Notes: generated by a model from the sequence alone, not told the origin. A DNA stretch of 15,214 nucleotides from an uncultured Gammaproteobacteria bacterium (GCA_905479545.1 CAJQNE010000093.1:1-15214); one strand, 5' to 3'; counted from the stretch's first letter, positions 1-7,969 are shown. Program-made: numbers and translations.

Positions 1-441
1 CAGCACGCCTACAAAACCAATCGCAACCGCCGTCAGCGTGCTTTTGCTAAGGGGTTCGTTTAACCACAGCCGGGCAAAAATTGGCATAAACAGTGGTGCG
101 GTGTAGTTGAGTAACACCGCTTCGGCCAGTGTTAAGCGCGCTAAAGCGAAGAAGAAGCAGTACATGGCGCTCAGCCCAAAGGCCGCGCGTAAACAGTGTT
201 GTCGTAGCCGTTGAGTACGCCAGGCTTTGGTGCCGCTGATGATTAGCCACGGCAGTAAAAATACCAGCGCGGTCGCGTTGCGCAGGAACACAATTTCCGC
301 GGTATCCAGTTCGCTGGAAACCAAACGTACAATGCCGCCAAGTGCAGCAAAGCCAGCACCCGAGGCGACCATGCAAAGTGCCGCTAGGGCAAAATTCTGA
401 GAGTGGTAGTAGCCGTTGCTGGTGGTTGTATTAACGGCCAC
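1..441 (-). CDS. DMT-superfamily (EamA) transporter, N-terminal part
   Basis: Partial gene: the first 147 codons are present and the rest lies beyond the left edge. The translation is strongly hydrophobic, with a first membrane span around residues 17-38 and further spans typical of the first EamA half-repeat. The stretch LLNYTAPLFMPIFARLWLNE, then a charged turn and another helix, is the characteristic end of an EamA domain. Family members are inner-membrane metabolite or drug exporters of about 290-300 residues with ten spans in two repeats, so about half is visible. The start chosen is a GTG at 441-439 that overlaps the stop of the upstream rhodanese gene (TAGTG). No good Shine-Dalgarno sequence precedes it, which suggests translational coupling. 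The first in-frame ATG is about 23 codons further in and would cut into the first span. The substrate cannot be read from the sequence. Confidence 0.85.
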   Translation of the reverse strand, partial: MAVNTTTSNGYYHSQNFALAALCMVASGAGFAALGGIVRLVSSELDTAEIVFLRNATALVFLLPWLIISGTKAWRTQRLRQHCLRAAFGLSAMYCFFFALARLTLAEAVLLNYTAPLFMPIFARLWLNEPLSKSTLTAVAIGFVGVL

Positions 442-1271
442 TAGCTGCCGGTTTCGACCGGCGTATCAGCTTGGTTGCCCCAGTCGCTCCAGGCGCCGGG
501 GTAGCCGCGGACTTTATCGAAACCCAAATGCTTGAGCAGCGCATAGGTGTGGGCCGAGCGATGATGGGTTTGGCAATACACCAGCACTTCTTTATCGGTG
601 GTAATGCCTCGCTGGCTTAGCTCGTTTAAAAGCTCCGCAGAAGGCCGCAGTGCGTGCTGGTGTGCAATATCCATAGCGTCGGTCCACTCGTAGTGGGCAG
701 CGCCGGGAATGTGGCCGCCACGAGCAGCGCGTACTGAGTCGCCGGTGAATTCTCCTAAGGTACGGGTGTCCAGCAGTGCAACGGTATCGTCCTCGAGGTG
801 CTGCAATATCCAGTCCCGATCCGCCAGATTATCGCCGATGTACTCGCTGCTAATAGGCTGTGTCGTAGCCGGCGCTGTTACTGGCGTGTCATCGGTCGGT
901 TGGCCGGCGGCTAGCCAGGCATTCCAGCCACCGTCGAGTATCGCGCAGCGGGTAAAACCCAGCGCGTGCAAGGTGAATATCAATCGACCTGATTTGCCAC
1001 CGCCGGCATCGTCATAGGCAATAATATTGCTATCGGTGCCAACGCCCCGCTCAGCCAGCAGGCCGCTAATAACAGCAGGGTCGGGCATAAGCCCACCCAC
1101 AGGTGGTTGATTGCTGACCAGCGATTCAAAAGCCAGGTGCTGAGCGCCGGGGATGTGCTGTTGCTGGTAGCGATGTTCATCACCGAGGTCGAGAATGACC
1201 AGTTGCTTGGCCAGCTCTGGGTCGTTGAGTTGATTGGCAACAGCGGTGGGGCTTAAAAACAGCGGAGTCAT
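441..1271 (-). CDS. rhdA: RhdA-type thiosulfate sulfurtransferase (rhodanese)
   Basis: Encodes 276 residues, matching two-domain rhodaneses. The N-terminal domain (about 5-125) carries HIPGAQH and ILDGGWNAW but has YDD where a catalytic cysteine would sit, so it is the inactive structural half. The C-terminal domain (about 160-270) has LLDTR, GHIPGAAH and the active-site loop CQTHHRS with Cys233. That loop is the signature of Azotobacter vinelandii RhdA and its Pseudomonas relatives. It differs from CRKGVT of classical thiosulfate sulfurtransferases and CGSGVT of mercaptopyruvate sulfurtransferases. Expected chemistry is transfer of sulfane sulfur from thiosulfate or another donor through a Cys233 persulfide, probably in the cytoplasm because no signal peptide is visible. 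The ATG is preceded by a modest GGAAAAG ribosome site. The stop overlaps the GTG of the EamA transporter by one base, so the two are probably one transcript. Confidence 0.92.
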   Translation of the reverse strand: MTPLFLSPTAVANQLNDPELAKQLVILDLGDEHRYQQQHIPGAQHLAFESLVSNQPPVGGLMPDPAVISGLLAERGVGTDSNIIAYDDAGGGKSGRLIFTLHALGFTRCAILDGGWNAWLAAGQPTDDTPVTAPATTQPISSEYIGDNLADRDWILQHLEDDTVALLDTRTLGEFTGDSVRAARGGHIPGAAHYEWTDAMDIAHQHALRPSAELLNELSQRGITTDKEVLVYCQTHHRSAHTYALLKHLGFDKVRGYPGAWSDWGNQADTPVETGS

Positions 1272-1314
1272 GGCTTTTCCGGGCGGGTAAATTCGGTTCA
1301 GGTGGCAATGATAA

Positions 1315-1328
1315 CAGCCTTCCGGCTG
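1315..1328 (-). terminator. Small GGAA-tetraloop hairpin, possible terminator
   Basis: Read on the minus strand this is CAGCC-GGAA-GGCTG followed by TTATCATT. It lies between the phytase-like gene and rhdA. The stem is only 5 bp and the following tract is not a clean run of T, so termination would be weak. It may instead sit in the leader of rhdA. Confidence 0.3.
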
Positions 1329-1381
1329 GCTCAGTCATCTTGGAAGTTGTAGCCGTCTTATCGCTCTGGCACGGGGTTTGG

Positions 1382-2410
1382 TCAGGGTTTGTGATTCAGT
1401 TCCAGTAATAGAGCGGCGGCCTTCAATCCCTGGCCATCATCAGTAATCAGTAATAGCGGGTAGCTGCCGTTTTCCCGCTGTGTGCCAATGGCCAAACCTT
1501 CAAAATTAAGCCGCGCGTAGCTGCCTTGCCACAGCAGCGTTTTTGTCAGTGGAGTGAATTCGGCGGTGGCGAGTGAATCGATACCGCTAATGTCATAACC
1601 TGTGGCGGCTATAGTTTGGCCATCAGCCGCACTGCTCGCAGTAACACTATTCGGCGATATCAGATAAATTTCGTGGCTAAGAGCGGGGCCTGCATAGCGT
1701 AAATCGAACCGCGCTTTTCGTTCCAATACCAGCAGCTGACCATCCGGCAAAGCCTCAATGGCCGAAATGCCGTAGCTGCCGAACAGGCCGTCGTCTTTAT
1801 CCAACGGGTAGGCCCATTGAGGGCCGGCTTGTAGCTTTTTAGTCAGCACCAAAAGGCGGGTAAAGCGGACATCACCGTCCGGTTTTAGCGGGCCTTCGTT
1901 AATGAGCCAGGCGTTGCCATTATTATCAACGGTAATGCCTTCCAGGCCTTTGTTGCTGTGTCGCCGCGCGAAGCGGTGCAGGCCGAGCTGGGTAATCGAG
2001 CGTAGTTGATGAACCTGTCGGCCATCGCTGGCAATGACACGAACGGATTGGTCGTATTCGTTGCTTAACAATCGCCTGCCATCCGGCAAAATACCAATGC
2101 CTTCAAAATCACTGCGTCCGCTAAAAGGCAGGCCGGTTGCGCTTCTAAGCGGCTGTTCGGCGACGATGGTGACGACGGCGGGTAACACCGTTTGATCCAA
2201 TGACAGTGTGAAAATAGATTTAAGTTTGTCGGACACTGCGAGAAAATGGCCGCTGGCTGCATCGAACGCCAGATCACTGAGTTCGGGGGCTTCGAACTCA
2301 CCGCCGATGGGTAGTGGGTCAGCCAATGTGTCGTCGATACGCCAGCCCGCCTGTGCCATGCTTGGCACCATTAAAAAGCCTACTAACAGGAAACAAAACG
2401 CGATGACCAT
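1382..2410 (-). CDS. Exported esterase-like/phytase-family protein (PF13449-like)
   Basis: From the ATG at 2410 the product is 342 residues. Residues 1-21 form a plausible signal peptide (hydrophobic core, then SMAQA before GWR), so it is probably periplasmic or secreted. The n-region lacks a basic residue, which is slightly unusual. The mature part shows the spaced motifs of the esterase-like/phytase family (PF13449): [13 protein letters not shown] near 100-112, [20 protein letters not shown] near 154-173, [15 protein letters not shown] near 217-231 and NFEGLAIG near 302-309 followed by [10 protein letters not shown]. These repeats suggest a beta-propeller. The family name does not establish an enzyme activity here. 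The reading frame stays open to 2521, but that part is antisense to the conserved purT N-terminus. An in-frame GTG at 2452 would add an arginine before the hydrophobic core and is an alternative start. No clear Shine-Dalgarno sequence decides between them. The start region overlaps the divergent purT start. Confidence 0.75.
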   Translation of the reverse strand: MVIAFCFLLVGFLMVPSMAQAGWRIDDTLADPLPIGGEFEAPELSDLAFDAASGHFLAVSDKLKSIFTLSLDQTVLPAVVTIVAEQPLRSATGLPFSGRSDFEGIGILPDGRRLLSNEYDQSVRVIASDGRQVHQLRSITQLGLHRFARRHSNKGLEGITVDNNGNAWLINEGPLKPDGDVRFTRLLVLTKKLQAGPQWAYPLDKDDGLFGSYGISAIEALPDGQLLVLERKARFDLRYAGPALSHEIYLISPNSVTASSAADGQTIAATGYDISGIDSLATAEFTPLTKTLLWQGSYARLNFEGLAIGTQRENGSYPLLLITDDGQGLKAAALLLELNHKP

Positions 2411-3620
2411 CGTTGATAAAAAGTCATTAGATAATGACCTCGTACTCGGCACAGCGCTGCGACCATCAGCAAAGAAAATGCTGATGCTGGGTTCCGGCGA
2501 ATTGGGCAAGGAAGTCGTCATTGAAGCTCAGCGGTTAGGAATTGAGGTTATCGCGGCAGATCGTTATGACAGCGCCCCGGCTATGCAAGTTGCACATCGC
2601 TCAGAAATGCTCGATATGCTGGACGGTGCTGCGCTGCGGGCGCTGATCGAGCGCGAGCGCCCCGATTGGATTGTGCCGGAAATTGAGGCAATAGCGACCA
2701 CAACTTTGCTGGAACTGGAAAAAGAAGGCTTCAACGTGGTGCCGACGGCCCGGGCTGCCTGGCTAACCATGAACCGGGAGGGCATACGCCAACTGGCTGC
2801 GGAGGAATTGGGGCTGGCGACATCGCCTTATCGTTTTGTCGAAACTGAGGCCGAGTACCGTGCTGCTGTGGCAGCGGTCGGCATGCCTTGTGTGGTAAAA
2901 CCGGTAATGAGTAGCTCGGGTAAGGGTCAGTCGATTATCAAAGTTGCCGCCGATATTGATGGTGCCTGGAAATACGCTCAGGACGGTGGTCGTTCCGGTG
3001 CCGGCAGGGTAATTGTTGAAGGTTTTGTTGAGTTTGATTACGAAATTACCCTACTCACCGTTCGCCATGCCGGTGGTACTTCTTTTTGCGCACCGATCGG
3101 CCACCGGCAGGAAGGCGGCGACTATCAGGAAAGCTGGCAGCCGCAGCCGATGAGCGATGCGGCACGCATGGCGGCGGAGGCCATGGGTTTAAAGATCACC
3201 GCCGCCTTGGGTGGTTATGGTCTGTTTGGCGTAGAGCTATTTGTTCGTGGCGATGAAGTGCTGTTTAACGAAGTTTCACCGCGTCCGCATGACACCGGCA
3301 TGGTGACGTTAATTTCTCAGGACTTGTCCGAATTCGCACTGCATGTGCGGGCGATCCTTGGCTTGCCAATACCGGTAATTCGTCAGCACGGTCCGTCGGC
3401 GTCAGCGGTAATTACGGGCAAGGGCAGCAGCAACGATATTCGCTTTAGTGGCATGGCCACTGCCTTGGCGGAGGTGGATACCGATATCCGCCTGTTTGGC
3501 AAACCTGAGGTCGATGGTGAGCGTCGCTTGGGAGTGGCTTTGGCGCGGGCTGAAACGATAGGCGAGGCCCGTCAGAAGGCCTCACGCGCAGCATCATTAA
3601 TTCATGTGCATACTGAGTAG
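2403..3620 (+). CDS. purT: Formate-dependent phosphoribosylglycinamide formyltransferase (GAR transformylase 2)
   Basis: Encodes 405 residues, close to the 392 of E. coli PurT, and matches that protein throughout. PurT makes formyl-GAR from GAR, formate and ATP in purine synthesis, as a folate-independent alternative to PurN, in the cytoplasm. Visible landmarks are LGTALRP at 15-21, the substrate-binding loop GSGELGKEV at 30-38, the ATP-grasp loop MSSSGKGQ at 169-176, [16 protein letters not shown] near 233-248, and the metal/ATP segment [12 protein letters not shown] at 289-300. The ATG at 2403 is chosen because it is the first start that keeps the conserved LGTALRP. It has an AGGA about 11 bases upstream and gives roughly 12 extra residues over E. 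coli. An in-frame start at 2208 would lie deep inside the divergent gene and is not credible. The start overlaps the opposing phytase-like gene by 8 bp. Confidence 0.96.
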   Translation: MTIVDKKSLDNDLVLGTALRPSAKKMLMLGSGELGKEVVIEAQRLGIEVIAADRYDSAPAMQVAHRSEMLDMLDGAALRALIERERPDWIVPEIEAIATTTLLELEKEGFNVVPTARAAWLTMNREGIRQLAAEELGLATSPYRFVETEAEYRAAVAAVGMPCVVKPVMSSSGKGQSIIKVAADIDGAWKYAQDGGRSGAGRVIVEGFVEFDYEITLLTVRHAGGTSFCAPIGHRQEGGDYQESWQPQPMSDAARMAAEAMGLKITAALGGYGLFGVELFVRGDEVLFNEVSPRPHDTGMVTLISQDLSEFALHVRAILGLPIPVIRQHGPSASAVITGKGSSNDIRFSGMATALAEVDTDIRLFGKPEVDGERRLGVALARAETIGEARQKASRAASLIHVHTE

Positions 3621-3631
3621 GTGCACGCCGG

Positions 3632-3669
3632 TGACGGGCCTGTATAGTTTCGACTTACAGGCACCGTCA
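3632..3669 (+). terminator. Long stem-loop after purT (terminator or leader structure)
   Basis: TGACGGGCCTGTA at 3632-3644 pairs with TACAGGCACCGTCA at 3656-3669. This gives a 13-bp stem with one bulged base and an 11-base loop. It begins 12 bases after the purT stop, where a terminator is expected, but the following GCGGTTGTCTTTC is only loosely T-rich. A second smaller hairpin (CCCTG-GAG-CAGGG, 3687-3699) follows before the next gene. Either structure could be part of the leader of the outer-membrane protein mRNA. Confidence 0.4.
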
Positions 3670-3722
3670 GCGGTTGTCTTTCAGGGCCCTGGAGCAGGGT
3701 TCCACTGTGAGTAGTTTAAAAG

Positions 3723-3727
3723 AGGAG
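3723..3727 (+). promoter_or_regulatory. Strong ribosome binding site of the beta-barrel gene
   Basis: AGGAG lies 7 bases before the ATG at 3735. It decides for this start over the second in-frame ATG four codons later and suggests high translation, as is usual for outer-membrane proteins. Confidence 0.8.
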
Positions 3728-3734
3728 AGCAACC

Positions 3735-4319
3735 ATGAGATCGACGATGACATTAACTAAGGCATCCATTGCCAAGCTCGGCTTGGCGGCAGCCATAACA
3801 GTAGCGATACCTGGCACCAGCTTTGCGGCTGATCCTGGTTTCTTTATTGGCTTTTCGGCCGGTCAGACATTTATTGATACCACTGAAAATGGTGTCAACT
3901 TTGAAGATGAGGATACCTCGTATCAGTTGCAGGCGAGTTACAACTTCGATAGCAATTGGGGCATTCAGGCCGCATACCAGCGCCTTGGTGATTTTGATGA
4001 TGGTGAATATCAGGTTGATATCGATGGCTTTGAGGCCAACGTGATGTACAGCCATGACCTGAGTGACTGCTTTTCGCTGCATGCACGTGCCGGTGTAATC
4101 CAGTTGGACAGTGAGTCTCGTCGGGTTGTCGGTGGCCAGCAGGTTGCGCGAGTCGATGATGACAATACCCGCGGAGTACTGACTTTCGGCGGAAACTTTA
4201 AAGCTGACGAAACCTTGAGCTTTAATGTTGAAGCTAAGTACATACCGGATAGCGACATTGATCTGTACTTGGTTCAGGCGGGCTTGCAAGGCCGTTTTGG
4301 TGGCGCAAATCAGCGCTAG
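3735..4319 (+). CDS. Small outer-membrane beta-barrel protein
   Basis: Encodes 194 residues. Residues 1-32 are a signal peptide (basic start, hydrophobic LGLAAAITVAIPG, cleavage after SFA), leaving a mature protein of about 160 residues. The rest alternates short amphipathic strands with acidic turns: GFFIGFSAGQTFID, YQLQASYNF, WGIQAAYQRLGDF, FEANVMYSHDL, FSLHARAGVIQL, GVLTFGGNF, LSFNVEAKYI and YLVQAGLQGRF. This is about eight strands, as in OmpA-like or OmpW-like eight-stranded barrels. The turns are strongly acidic (FEDEDT, VDDDNT, PDSDID). The chain ends GRFGGANQR, so the aromatic residue usually found at the extreme C-terminus of outer-membrane barrels is six positions inside. No specific function can be assigned; a family label such as outer membrane beta-barrel (OMP_b-brl) is the most that fits. 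The gene stands alone between purT and a strong terminator and may have its own promoter. Confidence 0.8.
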   Translation: MRSTMTLTKASIAKLGLAAAITVAIPGTSFAADPGFFIGFSAGQTFIDTTENGVNFEDEDTSYQLQASYNFDSNWGIQAAYQRLGDFDDGEYQVDIDGFEANVMYSHDLSDCFSLHARAGVIQLDSESRRVVGGQQVARVDDDNTRGVLTFGGNFKADETLSFNVEAKYIPDSDIDLYLVQAGLQGRFGGANQR

Positions 4320-4401
4320 ATTAGCTGAGTGTGGTCGGCGTCTAGTGGGCTAACTGATCGCTAAACGGCAAGTGTCAAGCCAGACCAAGTAGCTGAAAAG
4401 A

Positions 4402-4435
4402 AAAAACCCGCTGTTGCGTGCAACAGCGGGTTTTT
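4402..4435. terminator. Bidirectional rho-independent terminator
   Basis: AAAAACCCGCTGTTG and CAACAGCGGGTTTTT form a perfect 15-bp inverted repeat around the loop CGTG. The GC-rich stem is flanked by A and T runs, so it works on both strands. It separates the convergent beta-barrel gene and ppsA. Confidence 0.95.
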
Positions 4436-4477
4436 CATGTTCTGACTTTTTAGCTTAGCGGTTAAGCCGTTGAGCGC

Positions 4478-6853
4478 TTAGTCAGCTTGTTGGTCAGCCA
4501 GATACAGCCAGGTTTCTATCACCGTGTCGGGGTTCAGTGATACTGACTCGATACCTTCGTCGAGCAACCAGCGGGCGAGGTCCGGGTGATCTGAAGGGCC
4601 CTGACCACAAATGCCAACGTACTTGCCTTTTTTGCGACAGGCCTGGATGGCCATGTGCAGTAGTTTCTTCACGGCAGGGTCGCGCTCGTCGAATAAGTGA
4701 GCGATCAGGCCGGAGTCACGGTCGAGGCCAAGTGTTAGCTGGGTTAGGTCGTTAGAACCGATTGAGAAGCCGTCAAAGTATTCGAGGAACTCTTCAGCGA
4801 GTAGTGCGTTTGATGGCAGTTCGCACATCATAATCACTTCAAGGCCGTTCTCGCCGCGTTTCAGGCCGTTGTTGCCCAGAATCTCGATAACTTTTTCAGC
4901 GCCGCCAAGGGTGCGAACGAATGGAATCATGACCTTAACGTTGGTAAGGCCCATTTCGTCACGGACACGCTTCATCGCGCGGCATTCCAGTTCAAAACAT
5001 TCCTGGAAATCTTCCGAAATGTAACGGCCTGCACCACGGAAGCCGATCATCGGATTTTCTTCTTCCGGCTCGTAGCGCTCGCCGCCGACCAGATTCGCGT
5101 ATTCGTTCGACTTAAAGTCGGACATGCGAACGATAACCGGCTGCGGTGCGAAGGCTGCTGCTAGTGTCGAGATGCCTTCTACAAGTTTGTCGACGTAGAA
5201 GCTGACGGGATCAGAATAACCAGCAATGCGCTCGGTGATTTCAGCCTGCAGCTCGGGAGTCTGCTTGTCGAAATGCAGCAGTGCTTTCGGGTGTATACCG
5301 ATCATGCGGTTAATAATGAACTCTAGCCGCGCCAGACCAATACCCGCATGCGGTAGCTGGGCGAAATCAAAGGCGCGATCGGGGTTGCCGACGTTCATCA
5401 TAATTTTCAGCGGTACTTCCGGCATGGCGCTGAGTTCAACGAACTTGTGTTCGAATTTCAGCTTGCCGGTATAGATCGTACCGGTGTCGCCCTCGGCGCA
5501 AGAGACGGTAACGTCCTCACCGTGGGTCAGGCGATCAGTGGCATCGCCACAGCCAACCACCGCGGGGATGCCGAGCTCGCGGGCAATAATTGCCGCGTGA
5601 CAGGTGCGGCCGCCGCGGTTGGTGACAATTGCCGAGGCTTTCTTCATCACCGGCTCCCAATCGGGATCAGTCATGTCGGTAACGAGTACGTCGCCCGCTT
5701 GCACGGTGCTCATCTCGTCAATGCTTTTCACTAAGCGGACCGGGCCAGCACCAATACGCTGACCGATGGCACGGCCGGTGGCCAGTACGTCGCTGTGTTC
5801 TTGCAGAATAAAGCGTTCCAGCTGGTTGGCTGACTCGCGACTTCTTACCGTTTCCGGGCGAGCCTGCAGGATGTAGAGCTTGCCGTCACCACCGTCTTTG
5901 CCCCACTCGATATCCATCGGGCGACCGTAGTGCTTTTCAATAATCAACGCTTGTTTGGCAAGCTCTTCAATCTCAGCATCGTTCAGTGAAAAGCTCAGTT
6001 GCTCAGCTTTATCAATCGCGACGGTATCGACCGTTTTACCGTGCTCGGTAGAATCGCTGTAGACCATCTTCAGCAGTTTTGAGCCGCGGTTACGGCGCAG
6101 TACAGCCGGGCGACCTGCTTCCAGCGTGGGTTTGTGGACGTAGAACTCGTCGGGGTTAACCGCGCCCTGTACAACCATTTCGCCTAAGCCGTATGACGAG
6201 GTAATAAATACCACGTCGTCGAAGCCGGATTCGGTATCGAGAGTGAACATCACGCCGGAGGCGCCGATGTCGCTGCGACACATCCGCTGGATGCCCGCTG
6301 AGAGCGCAACTTTAGAGTGCTCGAAACCTTGGTGTTCGCGATAGGAAATTGCGCGGTCGTTAAATAACGAGGCAAATACGTCGCGAATAGCATGAATGAC
6401 TGCGTCGATGCCACGGACGTTCAGGAAGGTTTCTTGCTGACCGGCAAAAGAGGCGTCCGGCAGATCTTCGGCAGTCGCAGACGAGCGAACGGCTACTGCC
6501 AGCTCGCCGCCGGCCTCAGCTTCCATTTTGGCGAAAGCACCTCTGATAGCCTCGTCCAGTGCGGGCGGGAAGGGCGTCTCCATAACCCACTGGCGAATTT
6601 TCTTGCCGGTGGCTGCGAGCGCGACAACGTCTTCAATATCGAGCGCATCGAGTGAATCATTAATGCGTTGTTCGAGGCCGTCGTGCTTAATAAAGTCACG
6701 ATAGGCTTCGGCGGTGGTAGCAAAGCCGTTTGGCACGCTAACGCCTGCACCGGCTAAGTTGCTGATCATTTCGCCGAGTGACGCATTTTTGCCACCGACA
6801 ATTTCTACATCATGCATGCCACACTGGTCGAACCAGAGCACGTAATTACTCAA
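4478..6853 (-). CDS. ppsA: Phosphoenolpyruvate synthase (pyruvate, water dikinase)
   Basis: Encodes 791 residues, the normal length for PpsA. It converts pyruvate and ATP to PEP, AMP and phosphate, the cytoplasmic entry to gluconeogenesis from three-carbon substrates. The N-terminal nucleotide-binding domain shows [11 protein letters not shown] (19-29), [20 protein letters not shown] (121-140) and GRPMDIEW (310-317). The phosphohistidine swivel domain has [17 protein letters not shown] with the catalytic His419. The C-terminal PEP/pyruvate barrel has CELPSN (677-682), [10 protein letters not shown] (696-705) and GICGQGPSD with Cys749. The closest match from memory is the Pseudomonas form. The start codon is TTG at 6853-6851: the conserved N-terminus begins there, a good Shine-Dalgarno precedes it, and no ATG exists upstream of the conserved block. 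The gene is divergent from its regulator ppsR. Confidence 0.97.
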   Translation of the reverse strand: MSNYVLWFDQCGMHDVEIVGGKNASLGEMISNLAGAGVSVPNGFATTAEAYRDFIKHDGLEQRINDSLDALDIEDVVALAATGKKIRQWVMETPFPPALDEAIRGAFAKMEAEAGGELAVAVRSSATAEDLPDASFAGQQETFLNVRGIDAVIHAIRDVFASLFNDRAISYREHQGFEHSKVALSAGIQRMCRSDIGASGVMFTLDTESGFDDVVFITSSYGLGEMVVQGAVNPDEFYVHKPTLEAGRPAVLRRNRGSKLLKMVYSDSTEHGKTVDTVAIDKAEQLSFSLNDAEIEELAKQALIIEKHYGRPMDIEWGKDGGDGKLYILQARPETVRSRESANQLERFILQEHSDVLATGRAIGQRIGAGPVRLVKSIDEMSTVQAGDVLVTDMTDPDWEPVMKKASAIVTNRGGRTCHAAIIARELGIPAVVGCGDATDRLTHGEDVTVSCAEGDTGTIYTGKLKFEHKFVELSAMPEVPLKIMMNVGNPDRAFDFAQLPHAGIGLARLEFIINRMIGIHPKALLHFDKQTPELQAEITERIAGYSDPVSFYVDKLVEGISTLAAAFAPQPVIVRMSDFKSNEYANLVGGERYEPEEENPMIGFRGAGRYISEDFQECFELECRAMKRVRDEMGLTNVKVMIPFVRTLGGAEKVIEILGNNGLKRGENGLEVIMMCELPSNALLAEEFLEYFDGFSIGSNDLTQLTLGLDRDSGLIAHLFDERDPAVKKLLHMAIQACRKKGKYVGICGQGPSDHPDLARWLLDEGIESVSLNPDTVIETWLYLADQQAD

Positions 6854-6858
6854 AGCTA

Positions 6859-6864
6859 TCCCCT
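6859..6864 (-). promoter_or_regulatory. Ribosome binding site deciding the TTG start of ppsA
   Basis: On the minus strand AGGGGA lies 5 bases before the TTG codon. Its quality and spacing support initiation at this rare start codon. Confidence 0.75.
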
Positions 6865-6905
6865 CACTGGGCTGGCTGTGCTAAAAACTAGAATTCAAGG
6901 CGCGC

Positions 6906-6935
6906 ATTCTACTGTGTGCAGCTATCTCACGACAA
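6906..6935 (-). promoter_or_regulatory. Candidate sigma-70 promoter for ppsA
   Basis: On the minus strand TTGTCG (6935-6930) and TAGAAT (6911-6906) are separated by 18 bases. They match the -35 consensus at 4 of 6 positions and the -10 consensus at 5 of 6. Transcription would start near 6899 and give a leader of about 45 bases containing the ppsA ribosome site. This is a consensus match only. Confidence 0.45.
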
Positions 6936-6949
6936 AACCAACTGCACAA

Positions 6950-6961
6950 TAACCCGGGTTA
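6950..6961. promoter_or_regulatory. Perfect 12-bp palindrome before ppsR
   Basis: TAACCCGGGTTA is exactly self-complementary and ends 9 bases before the ppsR ATG. It lies in the 117-bp divergent ppsA-ppsR region, upstream of the candidate ppsA -35. A dimeric regulator could bind here, but no known operator is recognised. Confidence 0.35.
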
Positions 6962-6970
6962 ATTAACCGC

Positions 6971-7795
6971 ATGACCGACGAACGCACCGTATTTTTTGTC
7001 TCCGATGGCACCGGCGTTACTGCCGAAACGTTAGGGCATAGCTTGCTCACACAGTTTGATACTGTCAGCTTCGTGCCTGCCACAGTGCCGTTTGTAGATA
7101 CTGCGGACAAGGCGCAAAAAATCGTTGAAACCGTTAACCGGATTACCCTGCACAGCGGTTTGCGACCGATTATTTTCAGTACGACCGTGGACCCTGAAGT
7201 GCGCGGTATTCTCCAACAGGCTGATGCGCAATTCGTTGATTTTTTTGGTAGTTTTATCGGCGAGCTGGAAGCTGAGTTGCACCATGAGTCATCGCACGCC
7301 AAGGGTAAGGCTCATGGTATGCGTGAAGGCGGCGGCTACGATGTTCGTATCGAAGCGATGAATTTTGCGCTAAATAACGATGACGGCGCGAAAATTACTG
7401 ATTATGCCAAGGCCGACGTGATTTTGGTTGGGGTGTCGCGTTCCGGAAAAACCCCAACTTGCCTCTACCTGGCACTGCAATATGGCATTTTTGCTGCCAA
7501 TTACCCGCTAACCGAAGATGATCTGGAAAAACGCGTGTTGCCGCGGTTTCTGGCGAATCAGCAGCAAAAACTTTATGGCCTGACGATTGATCCGGCCCGG
7601 CTGCAACAGATTCGTGGCGAGCGGCGTGGAAATAGCCGTTATGCATCGGCGAAGCAGTGCGAGCTCGAAGTATACGAAGCCGAACGGTTATTTAAGGCTG
7701 AGCGAATTCCCTACCTAGCTACCACTCATACCTCTATCGAGGAGATTGCCGCAACGATTCTGCATGAACGTGGTCTGAAGCGCCGCATGCTCTAA
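6971..7795 (+). CDS. ppsR: PEP synthase regulatory protein (pyruvate, water dikinase kinase/phosphorylase)
   Basis: Encodes 274 residues, against 277 for E. coli PpsR (YdiA, DUF299 family). The family inactivates PEP synthase by ADP-dependent phosphorylation of an active-site threonine and reactivates it by phosphate-dependent dephosphorylation. Visible landmarks are VFFVSDGTGVTAE (7-19), the P-loop-like ILVGVSRSGKTPT (151-163), AANYPL (175-180), LYGLTIDPARL (201-211) and the RRGNSRYAS segment (218-226). The C-terminus GLKRRML resembles the E. coli GLSRRMY. The ATG at 6971 is the only reasonable start, because an in-frame stop lies at 6950-6952. It has no clear Shine-Dalgarno sequence, so expression may be low. 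The divergent position next to ppsA, whose GGRTCHA motif holds the likely target threonine (Thr417), strongly supports the assignment. Confidence 0.96.
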   Translation: MTDERTVFFVSDGTGVTAETLGHSLLTQFDTVSFVPATVPFVDTADKAQKIVETVNRITLHSGLRPIIFSTTVDPEVRGILQQADAQFVDFFGSFIGELEAELHHESSHAKGKAHGMREGGGYDVRIEAMNFALNNDDGAKITDYAKADVILVGVSRSGKTPTCLYLALQYGIFAANYPLTEDDLEKRVLPRFLANQQQKLYGLTIDPARLQQIRGERRGNSRYASAKQCELEVYEAERLFKAERIPYLATTHTSIEEIAATILHERGLKRRML

Positions 7796-7863
7796 GCGCC
7801 TTTTGTCGGTAATTAAGATTTACGATTACCGGAGCTAAATGGCCCGACTTTTGCGCCCTTGGC

Positions 7864-7969
7864 GAGAGCGTTAGATACTGCATACTGCGTATCACAGATA
7901 GCGCGATACCTAAGATGGTGTCGTTAAACTAAAAAACAGCCCGCAATGGCGATGTTTAACAACGCTCTC
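7864..7969 (+). other. Potentially structured leader upstream of the DUF1249 gene
   Basis: GAGAGCGTT (7864-7872) pairs with AACGCTCTC (7961-7969). Immediately inside the second arm, GTTTAAC (7954-7960) pairs with GTTAAAC (7923-7929). A third small hairpin, GATAC (7874-7878) with GTATC (7889-7893), can form inside. Together they could fold as a three-way junction ending 28 bases before the downstream ATG. This is seen by eye only; helix lengths of 5-9 bp could arise by chance, and no known riboswitch class is recognised. Confidence 0.3.

Noticed and set aside
2208..2402. Upstream in-frame extension of purT giving a 470-residue protein
   Set aside because: The added part is antisense to the phytase-like gene, has no PurT similarity and would make the protein about 75 residues too long. 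The ATG at 2403 already keeps the conserved LGTALRP start.
2411..2521. Longer start for the phytase-like protein
   Set aside because: The extension would overlap the conserved purT N-terminus by over 100 bases and would put 37 residues before the signal peptide. A GTG at 2452 remains possible but has no ribosome site.
3753..4289. Long minus-strand frame opposite the beta-barrel gene (178 codons)
   Set aside because: It is an antisense frame over a gene with a clear signal peptide and a strong ribosome site. Its translation has no recognisable domain.
7807..7831. CGGTAAT/ATTACCG stem after ppsR as a terminator
   Set aside because: The stem is only 7 bp and AT-rich, with an 11-base loop and no following T run.
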